Shown here one piece after another: positions 33,407-41,576 of a stretch of 64,000 bases of DNA. The notes beneath the pieces were generated by a model that saw nothing but the letters and a program-made list of their open reading frames with translations, ran no database searches and was not told the DNA's origin. The translations under genes and the position numbers were made by a program. The number at the start of each line of letters is the position of its first letter. Within the stretch, counting starts at the first letter, position 1. The DNA comes from Prolixibacter sp. NT017 (lineage in GTDB: Bacteria > Bacteroidota > Bacteroidia > Bacteroidales > Prolixibacteraceae), in assembly GCF_009617875.1 (NCBI RefSeq), contig NZ_BLAV01000001.1:682001-746000 (forward strand), given 5' to 3'.

Positions 33407-34867
33407 TTATTCTTTGGGTATCATGTCGGATACAATTTTTGCCGAAGCCAGGCAAAGAGGAATTCCACCTCCCGGATGCACACTTCCTCCTGTAAAATAC
33501 AGGCCTTTCAGTTGTTTACTGAAATTAGGATGCCGCATGAAAGCGGAGAAAATGTTATTGGAGCTGGAGCCGTAAAGGGCCCCGGCTTCAGAGCTGGTAC
33601 GGCGCTCGATATCTCTTGGAGTTAAACGTTTTTCGACTAAAATATGTTTTTCGATCTCCATGTTGAGTTGTGCTTCCAGTTTGGCTATGATATGCCGACG
33701 CGTCCGCTCAATCAAATTGTTCCAGTTTTGTCCATTGTCAGCCGGGGCGTTTACCATGACAAACCAGTTTTCCTTTCCTGAGGGGGCGTCTCCGGCTTCC
33801 ATCTTACTGCTGATGTAGAGATAAATGGTCGGGTCATCGCTGATAGCGGCTTGCGAAAACAACATTCTAAACTCTTCCATGTAGTTTGAACTGAAGAAAA
33901 TGTTGTGCAAGCCCGTTTCGTCGCTTTGGGTATCCATTCCCCAGAAGAAAATTAACGCCGAGGAAGACAACTCCGGCCGTTCTTTTCTCTGAACCTGCTG
34001 GTTTAAAAACTGTCGTTTGAAGTGATGAATGTCGATATCACTGATGACTATATCGGCCGGGATATGTTGGTTGCCCGCTTCCACTCCGGTTACTTTTCCA
34101 TTTGAAGTTGTTAGTGATTCGACCCGTGTGTTGAACCGAAAAGTTACTCCGTGGCGCATAGCGAGCTGATGCAATTCGCTGGCAATTTTGTACATCCCTC
34201 CGGAAGGGAAAAATGCGCCGGTGTTGTGTTCCAGGTGGGAGATGATTTTCAGGGTTGCGGGAGCCCGGAAAGGATCGGAGCCGTTGTAAGTGGCATACCG
34301 GTCAAATATCTGCTGCGCTTCCCTGGTCTGAAAAGCTCGTCTGTTAGCCTGATGCAGTGACCGAAAAGGATCGAGCAATCCGGGACGCATCAACGTGCCA
34401 AACGCTTTCCGGTTACGGAATGTCTTTAGTCGGTGAAGAGATGAGAAAATAAACAGGTCTGCTGTAAAGTGGTATAATCGTTTTGCCTTTTTCAGGTAGC
34501 GTAGCGTATTCTCTTTGGGTTCTCCTAATTTCGACTCAAGCTCATCGCTAAATCTTTCCGGCGATGTCCAGGCACGAATCCTTTTTCCTTCCGGATAAAA
34601 ATAGCGGCATGATTCCTCCAGTTTTCGAATGGAGAGATAGTCTTCGGCATTTTCGCCCAGCAGCTCAAAAAGCTCTTCTACCAGGTGAGGTAAGGTTAAC
34701 AACGACGGCCCCGTGTCGAAACGAAAATCTCCGGTTCTGATTTCAGACATCTTTCCGCCGGGTTGTGATTCCTGCTCAATAACAGTTACTTGGTGATTTT
34801 TTGCGGCCAAACGAATTGCTGATGCCAATCCTCCAATTCCTGCTCCAATGACGATTACCTTTTTCAT
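33407..34867 (-). CDS. crtD: CrtD-type carotenoid 3,4-desaturase (CrtI family)
   Basis: 486 residues. FAD-binding GAGIGGLASA (8-17) and a second dinucleotide block near the end, YFTGGSVHPGGGIPLCLASA. The FDTGPSLLTLPHLVEELFEL and FDRYATYNGSDPFRAPATLK segments resemble 1-hydroxycarotenoid 3,4-desaturases more than phytoene desaturases. It is first in the minus-strand operon, followed by cruF 5 bases on. Its expected job is to introduce the 3',4' double bond next to the hydrated end. The other CrtI-family gene (35122) is the phytoene desaturase candidate. The division of labour is inferred. Confidence 0.8.
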   Translation of the reverse strand: MKKVIVIGAGIGGLASAIRLAAKNHQVTVIEQESQPGGKMSEIRTGDFRFDTGPSLLTLPHLVEELFELLGENAEDYLSIRKLEESCRYFYPEGKRIRAWTSPERFSDELESKLGEPKENTLRYLKKAKRLYHFTADLFIFSSLHRLKTFRNRKAFGTLMRPGLLDPFRSLHQANRRAFQTREAQQIFDRYATYNGSDPFRAPATLKIISHLEHNTGAFFPSGGMYKIASELHQLAMRHGVTFRFNTRVESLTTSNGKVTGVEAGNQHIPADIVISDIDIHHFKRQFLNQQVQRKERPELSSSALIFFWGMDTQSDETGLHNIFFSSNYMEEFRMLFSQAAISDDPTIYLYISSKMEAGDAPSGKENWFVMVNAPADNGQNWNNLIERTRRHIIAKLEAQLNMEIEKHILVEKRLTPRDIERRTSSEAGALYGSSSNNIFSAFMRHPNFSKQLKGLYFTGGSVHPGGGIPLCLASAKIVSDMIPKE

Positions 34868-35121
34868 GCGAATATGTGGTGATTATCTTTTTATTTGTGT
34901 AAATTATAAATAATTTAAGCTGTTGTCCTTGACATACTTGCAGCCTGACTAAATAGAATTTCTAACATTTTAATAAAAATAACCATTGCCCTTTGAACCA
35001 AAGGAAAATAATTTTGTTTAACTTTGCAAATAAAACATTAAACAATATTTTGATTTCTTACTGTTTTTAAGGACTCAATCTAATGATTTATAAAGTAAGA
35101 ATCTTTCTAATCTATTGACGA
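34868..35121. promoter_or_regulatory. Divergent promoter region of the carotenoid operons
   Basis: 254 AT-rich bases between crtD (minus) and crtI (plus). On plus, TAACTTTG at 35019-35026 matches the TAnnTTTG element; a TTTG lies upstream at 34992-34995, but 23 rather than about 19 bases away. I saw no clear operator palindrome. Confidence 0.45.
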
Positions 35122-36618
35122 ATGGAAAAATCAGTTATAGTTGTTGGTGCCGGTCTTGGAGGCTTGTCTACCGCACTCCGTCTGTCGTCTGACGGGTATC
35201 GGGTGACGATGGTAGAGAAGAATAACCAGGCCGGAGGCCGGTTGAATCTTCTGCAAAAAGATGGTTTTTCCTGGGACCTGGGGCCGACCTTTTTCAGCAT
35301 GAGTTACGAGTTTCGCGAACTCATGGATTATTGTGGGTTGGAGATGCCCTTCCGTTTTGTCGAGTTAGACCCATTATATGCTGTTCATTTCGCCGATGAA
35401 AGTAAACCACGTTTAATTTACAAGAAACTAAGTCAGTTGGCTAATGAATTCGGGGATGTAGAGCCTGATTTTGAGAAGAAGATGCGCCGTTTTTTGGATG
35501 AAACAGGCCGTTTGTTTCACGATACCGAACAGGTTATCATTCGACGAAATTTCGATTCGATTTTGCAGTACGCATTGCAATTAACGCGGGTTCCGCTGAA
35601 GCATGCGCCGAAATTGTTTCGAACGATGTGGAAAGAGCTGGAACGTCATTTTACCTCGTTCGAAGTAAAAGTGATTTTTTCGTTGGTTGGCTTCTTCCTG
35701 GGAAATACGCCGTTCAACACGCCGGCGGTTTTCACTCTGCTGTCATATACCGAAATGGAACACGACGGCTATTACAACGTGGAAGGTGGCATGTACAAAA
35801 TTGTCACTACGCTGATGGATGAACTGAAGAAGAGAGGCGTTCAGTTCGCCTTCGATACCGAGATTGTCGACTACCGGGCGGATGGTAAAAAGATAACCGG
35901 TTTGGTAGACGGTGAAGGAAAGGTCTGGAATGCCGATGCCTATGTGATAAACGCTGACGCAGCCTGGTTCCGTGGAGCAGTTTTGAAACGACCGGCTTAT
36001 TCTGAAGCCAAGCTGGATAAGATGAACTGGACCATGGCCCCGTTGACAATTTACCTCGGAATCAAAGGGAAGCTGGATGACATGTATCACCATAATTATT
36101 TCCTGCGGAAGAATTTTGAGGAATATGCAGGAGGAATTTTTGAAAACAAAGTGAGCCTCGACCAGCCGTATTACTACGTCAATATTCCGTCGATGCATAA
36201 TCCGGATTACGCTCCGGAAGGGCACGAAAGTGTTTTTATCCTTTGTCCTGTTCCCGATAGGAGATACAAACCCTCGTGGGACGATGCTGACGAGATTGCC
36301 GATCGGATAATTGATGATTTTTCCGAACGGACCGGAACGAATTTGAGGGAGCGCATTGTCTCGCGAACGGTTTTCTCACCTGTCGAATGGGAGTCGAAAT
36401 TCAGGTTGTTCCGCGGAAGCGGTTTAGGACTGGGACATAACCTGATGCAGGTTGGAGGATTGCGTCCCCGGAACTTCGATGAATATTTCCGCAATGTATT
36501 TTATGTTGGAGCTTCGACCACGCCCGGCACGGGTTTGCCAATGACGGTTATCAGCTCCCGGTTAGTTACTGAACGAATAAATCAGGCTTATGGACTTGTA
36601 TCTGAAAACCAGCATTGA
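35122..36618 (+). CDS. crtI: CrtI-type phytoene desaturase
   Basis: 498 residues. FAD motif GAGLGGLSTALRLSSDG (8-24), AGGRLNLLQKDGFSWDLGPT, and the C-terminal carotenoid-desaturase signature FYVGASTTPGTGLPMTVISS. It converts phytoene to lycopene (four desaturations) at the membrane. It heads the plus-strand operon and overlaps crtB by 29 bases. With CrtD on the other strand it is one of two paralogues; adjacency to crtB supports the phytoene role. Confidence 0.88.
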   Translation: MEKSVIVVGAGLGGLSTALRLSSDGYRVTMVEKNNQAGGRLNLLQKDGFSWDLGPTFFSMSYEFRELMDYCGLEMPFRFVELDPLYAVHFADESKPRLIYKKLSQLANEFGDVEPDFEKKMRRFLDETGRLFHDTEQVIIRRNFDSILQYALQLTRVPLKHAPKLFRTMWKELERHFTSFEVKVIFSLVGFFLGNTPFNTPAVFTLLSYTEMEHDGYYNVEGGMYKIVTTLMDELKKRGVQFAFDTEIVDYRADGKKITGLVDGEGKVWNADAYVINADAAWFRGAVLKRPAYSEAKLDKMNWTMAPLTIYLGIKGKLDDMYHHNYFLRKNFEEYAGGIFENKVSLDQPYYYVNIPSMHNPDYAPEGHESVFILCPVPDRRYKPSWDDADEIADRIIDDFSERTGTNLRERIVSRTVFSPVEWESKFRLFRGSGLGLGHNLMQVGGLRPRNFDEYFRNVFYVGASTTPGTGLPMTVISSRLVTERINQAYGLVSENQH

Positions 36619-37426
36619 CTGTAGTCGTGTTACCACCCGGAACTACAGCACATCGTTCTCGCTCGGGATTTTGATGTTGAAACCCCGTTATCGTGATGCG
36701 ATTTACTCCATTTATGGTTATGTCCGTTTTGCGGATGAGATTGTCGATACCTTCTTCGAGTATCAGCAACGGGAGCTTTTGCAAGAGTTCCGGAAGCAAA
36801 CTTACGAGGCAATTGAGCGGGGCATTAGTATGAACCCGGTGCTGAACAGTTTCCAGCATGTGGTAAACAAATATCATATCGATCATCAGCTCATCGATGC
36901 TTTTCTCGACAGCATGGAGATGGACCTGGATTTTGATGTGTACGATGAAAAGCGGCTCAAGAACTACATTTATGGCTCAGCCGAAGTGGTTGGATTGATG
37001 TGTCTGCGTGTTTTTTATCCCGATGATGACAAGACTTACCAGGAATTGGTTTATCCGGCGAGGAAGCTGGGAGAGGTTTTTCAGAAAGTAAATTTCCTGC
37101 GCGACATCAAAGATGATTACCAGGGGAAAGGACGCCTTTATTTTCATGACATCAACTTTTCATGTTTTGATGAGGAAGCCAAGCGAAAAATAGAGGAGGA
37201 TATTGAAGCTGATTTTAAAGAGGCTTTTCAGGGAATCATCAGGCTACACCGCGACGTCCGGCTTGGGGTTTATCTTGCCTATTTGTATTATCGTAAATTA
37301 TTCGAAAAAATTAAACACACCAAACCAAATCATATCCTGAAAGCGCGGCTACGTGTTCCCGGATTTCGAAAAATGACATTGCTTTTTACGGCGTATGCCC
37401 GTCATGCTTTTGGTTTGATTATTTAA
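36590..37426 (+). CDS. crtB: CrtB, phytoene synthase
   Basis: 278 residues, normal length. The two Asp-rich motifs are present: DEIVD at 49-53 and DIKDD at 172-176 (within NFLRDIKDDYQGKGRLYF). YGSAEVVGLMCLRVF is the squalene/phytoene synthase signature. It condenses two geranylgeranyl diphosphates to phytoene. It starts inside the end of crtI and stops 4 bases before the cyclase gene, so all three are translated from one transcript. No GGPP synthase gene is in the window. Confidence 0.93.
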   Translation: MDLYLKTSIDCSRVTTRNYSTSFSLGILMLKPRYRDAIYSIYGYVRFADEIVDTFFEYQQRELLQEFRKQTYEAIERGISMNPVLNSFQHVVNKYHIDHQLIDAFLDSMEMDLDFDVYDEKRLKNYIYGSAEVVGLMCLRVFYPDDDKTYQELVYPARKLGEVFQKVNFLRDIKDDYQGKGRLYFHDINFSCFDEEAKRKIEEDIEADFKEAFQGIIRLHRDVRLGVYLAYLYYRKLFEKIKHTKPNHILKARLRVPGFRKMTLLFTAYARHAFGLII

Positions 37427-37430
37427 TTAA

Positions 37431-38126
37431 ATGGCTACCGGAAAGTATACATATTTTATTCTTTTATTCCTGAGCCTTCTCGGGCCGTTATTGCTTAGTT
37501 TCGACAAGAAGGTGCATTACCATAAGTGCTGGAAATTTCTGTTTCCTGCCATCTTGCGGGCAGCGGTACTGTTCATTTTGTGGGATGTCATTTTTACCCA
37601 GGCCGCTATCTGGGGGTTCAATGAAAAGTACATTGTTGGATGGCAGATTTGGCACCTTCCGGTGGAAGAGTGGCTTTTTTTCCTGATTATCCCGTTCAGC
37701 TGTTTGTTTATTTTTGATGTAATTGTTTTTTATTTCCCGGGAGCGGAATTTCGGTCAAAGCGTTTAAATAGAGCAATTTTGGTTGTTTTAGCTGGCCTCT
37801 TGTTAGCTTTCTCTCTTTATTTCAGAAACCGGTACTACACCTTTATTGTGTCACTTCTGACTGCTTCTTATCTCGTTATGATTCTCATTTTTAGGCGTCG
37901 TATTAACTGGCTGGCCCACTTTCTGATTGCCTACCTGATTGCCTTAATTCCATTCTCGATTGTGAACGGAATCCTCACCAGCCTTCCGGTTGTTCGGTAC
38001 AACCCGTCCGATAATATTGGCGTGCGTCTTATGACCATTCCGCTTGAAGATTTTGTCTATTTGTTTTTGCTGCTTTTAATGGTGACTGATTTTTACAAAG
38101 TGCTTTTGCGGAGAAATAGTAAGTGA
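37431..38126 (+). CDS. CrtYc-CrtYd-type fused lycopene cyclase
   Basis: 231 residues with about seven TM segments. Two homologous halves each carry the short cyclase motif: PVEEW at 77-81 and PLEDF at 204-208, the conserved P-x-E-(E/D) of heterodimeric CrtYc/CrtYd cyclases and their archaeal and Bacteroidota fusions. It cyclises lycopene ends to beta-ionone rings. CruF and CrtD next door imply that one end stays acyclic, so it probably makes gamma-carotene-type monocyclic product here (inference). The gap to crtB is 4 bases. Confidence 0.85.
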   Translation: MATGKYTYFILLFLSLLGPLLLSFDKKVHYHKCWKFLFPAILRAAVLFILWDVIFTQAAIWGFNEKYIVGWQIWHLPVEEWLFFLIIPFSCLFIFDVIVFYFPGAEFRSKRLNRAILVVLAGLLLAFSLYFRNRYYTFIVSLLTASYLVMILIFRRRINWLAHFLIAYLIALIPFSIVNGILTSLPVVRYNPSDNIGVRLMTIPLEDFVYLFLLLLMVTDFYKVLLRRNSK

Positions 38127-38278
38127 CAGGTAATAAGTGTACTTGAAACACGAAGACACGCTTTCTGTTAATTTCTCGTTAACCAATTGTGATCTTAGTC
38201 GTTTGTTGCCGTTAATTATTTTCATATTTTCGTTGGCTATGAGTTAAATGTAGTTAACATATAAATTAAATATCTCTA

Positions 38279-39490
38279 ATGAATCGTTTTAAGTTTTTTA
38301 TGCTCCTGGCTGGGTTATTAGCATTTACGTGGAATGTTTCGGCACAGGACAAGGAGAAGAGTAATAAAGAAGAAGGCTATCATTTTACGACCGTCAAAGA
38401 GTTACCCCATACTTCGGTTAAAGATCAATATCGTTCTGGAACGTGCTGGGCATTCAGCGGCCTCTCTTTTCTCGAGTCGGAAATGTTGCGTATGGGCAAG
38501 CCGAAGGTTAATCTTTCGGAAATGTTTGTGGTTTACCATTGCTATATCGACAAGGCAATTAAGACCGTACGTTTGCACGGAAACCTGAATTTCGGTCCCG
38601 GTGGTGCTTTCCACGATGTGACCTACGTGCTGAAAAACTACGGTATTGTTCCGGAAGATGTATACACTGGTCTTAACTACGGAGAGAAGAAGCATGTTCA
38701 TGGGGAGATGGACGACGTGTTGAAAGGTATTGTTGATGCAGTGATTGAAAACAAAAACAAGAAGCTTTCTACTGCGTGGGAAGAATCAGTAACCGGAACG
38801 CTGGATGCGTATCTTGGTGACTTGCCGACAAAATTTGAATACAAAGGGAAAGATTATACTCCGAAGACTTTTGCCAACGAATATTGCGGTTTGAATCCTA
38901 ATGATTATGTCGAAATTACTTCGTTTACGCATCATCCTTTCTACTCTAAGTTCAAACTCGAAGTGCCGGATAACTGGGAGTGGGACGAAGTGTACAATGT
39001 TCCGCTGGACGAGATGATGAAAATTATCGACAATTCGCTGAATAACGGTTATACCGTTGCCTGGGCTGCCGATGTGAGTGAGAAAGGATTTTCTACTTCT
39101 AAAAAAGGAGTTGCAGTCGTTCCGGATGCAGATGTGAAGGATATGACGAATTCTGAACTGTCTAAATGGGAAAAGCTGACTGACAAACAGAAGAATGAGG
39201 AACTCTACAAAATGGATAAGCCCGGAAAAGAGAAGCACATTACCCAGGAAATACGCCAGGAAGCATTCGACGATTGGCAAACAACCGACGATCACGGAAT
39301 GCACATTATCGGTTTGGCTAAAGATCAAAACGGTACCATGTACTACAAAGTGAAAAATTCGTGGGGTGATTATAACGCATGGGACGGATACTTCTATGCT
39401 TCGAAACCTTACGTTCGTTACAAGACCACTTGTATCATGGTAAATAAAAATGCTATTCCGAAAGCAATTAGGGAAAAGCTGGGACTTTAA
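38279..39490 (+). CDS. Secreted C1B-family cysteine peptidase (PepC/bleomycin hydrolase-like)
   Basis: 403 residues with a signal peptide (FFMLLAGLLAFTWNVSAQ). The papain-fold triad is visible: C56 in DQYRSGTCWAFS, H339 in TTDDHGMHIIG, N360 in YKVKNSWGDY. The sequence matches the aminopeptidase C type of the family, which is normally cytoplasmic; here it is exported. The role is probably peptide trimming in the periplasm or outside. Monocistronic, with two hairpins downstream. Confidence 0.88.
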   Translation: MNRFKFFMLLAGLLAFTWNVSAQDKEKSNKEEGYHFTTVKELPHTSVKDQYRSGTCWAFSGLSFLESEMLRMGKPKVNLSEMFVVYHCYIDKAIKTVRLHGNLNFGPGGAFHDVTYVLKNYGIVPEDVYTGLNYGEKKHVHGEMDDVLKGIVDAVIENKNKKLSTAWEESVTGTLDAYLGDLPTKFEYKGKDYTPKTFANEYCGLNPNDYVEITSFTHHPFYSKFKLEVPDNWEWDEVYNVPLDEMMKIIDNSLNNGYTVAWAADVSEKGFSTSKKGVAVVPDADVKDMTNSELSKWEKLTDKQKNEELYKMDKPGKEKHITQEIRQEAFDDWQTTDDHGMHIIGLAKDQNGTMYYKVKNSWGDYNAWDGYFYASKPYVRYKTTCIMVNKNAIPKAIREKLGL

Positions 39491-39514
39491 GAAGAAGTGC
39501 TGAAAAAATATAGA

Positions 39515-39547
39515 GAGGTTGCGGGCTTGATGTCTGCAACCTTTTCT
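39515..39547 (+). terminator. Terminator of the C1B peptidase gene
   Basis: AGGTTGC (39516-39522) pairs with GCAACCT (39535-39541), followed by TTTCTTTTTT. It lies 25 bases after the stop codon. Confidence 0.6.
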
Positions 39548-39560
39548 TTTTTAGAAAAAT

Positions 39561-39590
39561 AAAGCCCGACATGATTGCCGGGCTTTTTTT
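39561..39590. terminator. Bidirectional terminator between the peptidase and the first WM-repeat gene
   Basis: AAAGCCCGACA and TGCCGGGCTTT form a stem with one mismatch and a TGAT loop. A T-run follows on plus and an ATTTTTCT stretch follows on minus, so it may also end the convergent gene at 39659. Confidence 0.7.
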
Positions 39591-39658
39591 GAAGAAAATC
39601 GAAAAACTAACTCACTTGTGCTGTATACTTAATCTAAAACCTCTGTATTGAAAATTAT

Positions 39659-40114
39659 TTATTTTACTCCCCAGTATTCATTCGATGTCATCCAGTTTTC
39701 CATTGCCAGTTTCTGGTCTGATTCTTTTTCAGGTCCCATCCAGTAGCTGTTGGAGGTCATCCAGTTTTGAATGGTCAGCGAGCTGTCTGATGCATCTTCC
39801 TTATTGTTAACTCCCCAGTAGTTTTCATTGCTCATCCAATTTTCGATATTTAACTGGTTGTCTTGTTCGCTTCCGGTCCAGTAGTTTTCGTTACTCATCC
39901 AGTTTTCTACTTCCAGTGAATTATCGGCTTCAGCAGTAACATTGATGTCCGAAACTGCTTCGAGAGAAGTGCTGGAGAGATTGGCTGCTGGCGAGAACAT
40001 GGCAATGAATGCCGAAATTCCCTGAGCATTAGCGATACTGGTTACACCTACTGTTAAAACTATCATGATGGTAGCGATGACCCTTTTTGTTGATTTTAAT
40101 GCTTGTGCTTTCAT
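39659..40114 (-). CDS. Secreted small protein with four ENWMxxxxYW repeats (unknown family)
   Basis: 151 residues. The signal peptide is about 1-30 (RVIATIMIVLTVGVTSIANA), then a Ser/Ala linker. Four imperfect repeats follow: SLEVENWMSNENYWTG (66-81), QLNIENWMSNENYWGV (87-102), SLTIQNWMTSNSYWMG (112-127) and KLAMENWMTSNEYWGV (135-150), joined by acidic linkers of 5-9 residues. No cysteine and no enzyme motif. A paralogue with two repeats lies at 40677-41078. Both have a TGGCAC-type promoter and tandem 16-bp palindromes upstream, as has the ABC operon. Function unknown; an exported surface or signalling protein is plausible. Confidence 0.8.
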   Translation of the reverse strand: MKAQALKSTKRVIATIMIVLTVGVTSIANAQGISAFIAMFSPAANLSSTSLEAVSDINVTAEADNSLEVENWMSNENYWTGSEQDNQLNIENWMSNENYWGVNNKEDASDSSLTIQNWMTSNSYWMGPEKESDQKLAMENWMTSNEYWGVK

Positions 40115-40159
40115 GACTTTATTTTTTTTTACTTGTTTTTGTCCGTTTGCCTCTGTTAT

Positions 40160-40175
40160 TACAGTTTGCGTGCCA
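40160..40175 (-). promoter_or_regulatory. Sigma-54-like promoter of the four-repeat WM gene
   Basis: Read on minus: TTGGCAC (the -24 box, with TGGCAC at 40175-40170), 5 bases, then CTGTA as a weak -12 box. The lower edge is 46 bases from the ATG. The -24 box is perfect; the -12 lacks the usual GC. Confidence 0.6.
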
Positions 40176-40242
40176 AAAAGCTTAAGTCGCTCATATGTAG
40201 AAAGTAATGGGATTTATTGTTTGCTTCCGACTTGTATCATTT

Positions 40243-40279
40243 TGAACGAATTAGAACACACTGTGTACGATTCCGAACA
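40243..40279. promoter_or_regulatory. Tandem 16-bp activator sites upstream of the four-repeat WM gene
   Basis: TGTACGATTCCGAACA (40264-40279) matches TGTnCGAATnCGnACA closely. TGAACGAATTAGAACA (40243-40258) is a weaker copy starting 21 bases away. The centre of the promoter-proximal site is about 75 bases from the -24 box, as in the other WM gene. Likely binding sites of the NtrC-type regulator at 45105. Confidence 0.6.
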
Positions 40280-40380
40280 TTTCGGAGCAAATTTTTTCGG
40301 TAGATGAGACAGTTGATTTTACCGGTAAAATGTGGGTACTAGATGTGAAGTTCCGGGATGGTAGCCTTTAAAGTGTAAAA

Positions 40381-40412
40381 AAAGAGTGCCCGAAGAAAAC
40401 CGGGCACTCTTT
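40381..40412 (-). terminator. Strong terminator hairpin, minus strand
   Basis: AAAGAGTGCCCG (40381-40392) and CGGGCACTCTTT (40401-40412) form a perfect 12-bp stem with an 8-base loop. On minus it is followed by TTTTTTT. No believable protein gene ends here; a 63-codon frame at 40421-40612 is just upstream. A TGGCAC box at 40523-40528 could drive a short RNA ending here. Confidence 0.75.
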
Positions 40413-40512
40413 CAATACAATTACTCAATAACTGGTGCTGTAATCAAATTCAAAACCAATCTTTTTAAAATATCTTGAAAATCATTTTCCTTAAACTCTG
40501 TACCTAGTTTAT

Positions 40513-40528
40513 TACATAAAGTGTGCCA
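40513..40528 (-). promoter_or_regulatory. Possible sigma-54-like promoter of a short transcript
   Basis: On minus: TTATGGCAC, 5 bases, ATGTA. It resembles the promoter of the two-repeat WM gene (TTATGGCAC, ACATC, ATGCT). Transcription would start near 40500 and meet the terminator at 40381-40412, giving an RNA of about 120 nt. No 16-bp activator site was found just upstream. Confidence 0.35.
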
Positions 40529-40610
40529 TAAACGATTGTTAAGAAGACTTTTTGAGAAAGAGTGACTCAGAAAGAGGTTCTTCTGGCGAAGGTAGAAACC
40601 TATGAGCGAC

Positions 40611-40638
40611 AAAAAACCCGGAAGCTTATTCCGGGTTT
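40611..40638 (-). terminator. Terminator of the two-repeat WM gene
   Basis: AAACCCGGAA (40614-40623) and TTCCGGGTTT (40629-40638) form a perfect stem with a 5-base loop, followed on minus by TTT. It lies about 40 bases after the stop codon. Confidence 0.8.
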
Positions 40639-40676
40639 GGGGTATATTGAATTACAGGAGAGGGCACATCGGATGT

Positions 40677-41078
40677 TTATTTGCCACTCCAGTAATGATT
40701 GTCGTGCATCCACTCTTCAACCTTTAGAGGTTCTTCCTCAATTACTGAAGGGTTAAGTAATGCTTCACATGGTACACCTGTCCAGTAGTAATCACAGTAC
40801 ATCCACAATTCGATGTCCAGTTCATTGTCGGTTTCGAAGCGGTTAAAGACGACAGCCCGCCCGAAATTTTCTTCTGCTTCCGAAGTATTCGTGTTCAACT
40901 GAAGATCATTTTCGTATGCCTCGATTGCGGCTGTATAGGTTGCGTTTTCATTCAAAGCCAGTTGTTCATCTGAACTTTGTGAATAAGCCCGAAAGACGAA
41001 TGTCAGGCTCAGAAGAACTGCCAAAAGGACTGCAGCCAGTTGGTAGTTCACTTGTGCGGTTAATACTTTTGCTTTCAT
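40677..41078 (-). CDS. Secreted small protein with two WMxxxxYW repeats (paralogue of the 39659 gene)
   Basis: 133 residues from ATG 41078 (MKAKVLTAQV); 11 codons upstream are not part of a signal peptide. The hydrophobic segment at about 12-31 is followed by AYSQSS, a signal peptide or anchor. An acidic stretch precedes two repeats near the C-terminus: ELDIELWMYCDYYWTG (86-101) and PLKVEEWMHDNHYWSG (117-132). The first carries a cysteine and there is another at 104. It shares promoter layout, signal type and repeat with the gene at 39659. No known family; function unknown. Confidence 0.78.
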   Translation of the reverse strand: MKAKVLTAQVNYQLAAVLLAVLLSLTFVFRAYSQSSDEQLALNENATYTAAIEAYENDLQLNTNTSEAEENFGRAVVFNRFETDNELDIELWMYCDYYWTGVPCEALLNPSVIEEEPLKVEEWMHDNHYWSGK

Positions 41079-41120
41079 TTTATGGCCCTCCTCATTAAGA
41101 TGGTTAATCACCTACCCTAA

Positions 41121-41136
41121 AGCATGATGTGTGCCA
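41121..41136 (-). promoter_or_regulatory. Sigma-54-like promoter of the two-repeat WM gene
   Basis: On minus: ATGGCAC (TGGCAC at 41136-41131), ACATC, ATGCT. This is the best match of the set: perfect -24 box and four of five bases of TTGC(A/T) at -12. It ends 43 bases from the ATG. Confidence 0.7.
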
Positions 41137-41202
41137 TAACATGTAATTGCTAGTATTTCAGTGTTTTATGCTTGCATTTGATGTTTGATAAGGTCAAAAA
41201 AG

Positions 41203-41240
41203 TGAACGAATTGGTTCGTTCACTTGTGCGAATCCGAACA
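41203..41240. promoter_or_regulatory. Tandem 16-bp activator sites upstream of the two-repeat WM gene
   Basis: TGTGCGAATCCGAACA (41225-41240) is a strong match to TGTnCGAATnCGnACA. TGAACGAATTGGTTCG (41203-41218) is weaker but sits within a 22-bp palindrome (GTGAACGAA, 4 bases, TTCGTTCAC). Site starts are 22 bases apart. The proximal centre is about 75 bases from the -24 box. Confidence 0.65.
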
Positions 41241-41522
41241 AAATTTTGATTTATGTTGAGAGACTGGCTTCTTACCAGACAGCATCTGATGGGATTATGT
41301 CAAAATGATAAGTCGGATTGGTTAGTGGCAAGCCTATAGCTGCTTAGGGGGAAAGTAAGCGTTGCCTGTCTATTAAATATAACGAATTGCAAAAGGGAGC
41401 ATTTTCAAAAATAAGCTGCGTTATAGTGGGTAAAATTATGAGGTTATAGATTAGGTAGTATTGCTGTTGTTAATGGAGTGTGTGTGAAATTGAGTCTGGA
41501 CGGCTCCTGTAATAAACAGCAA

Positions 41523-41553
41523 AGGGGAGGTAATCCAGTTGATTTCCTCCCCT
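41523..41553 (-). terminator. Probable terminator of the ABC transporter operon
   Basis: AGGGGAGG (41523-41530) and CCTCCCCT (41546-41553) pair across a 15-base loop, about 25 bases after the permease stop on minus. The T-run after the stem is weak. The rest of the gap (41241-41522) holds no gene that I can see. Confidence 0.5.
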
Positions 41554-41576
41554 GATTATTTCAGTTCTTAATATTC

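Noticed and set aside
40421..40612. 63-codon frame on minus before the 40381 terminator
   Set aside because: Not listed as a gene: it starts inside the terminator of the upstream WM gene and upstream of the only promoter-like sequence. A real small protein cannot be fully excluded.
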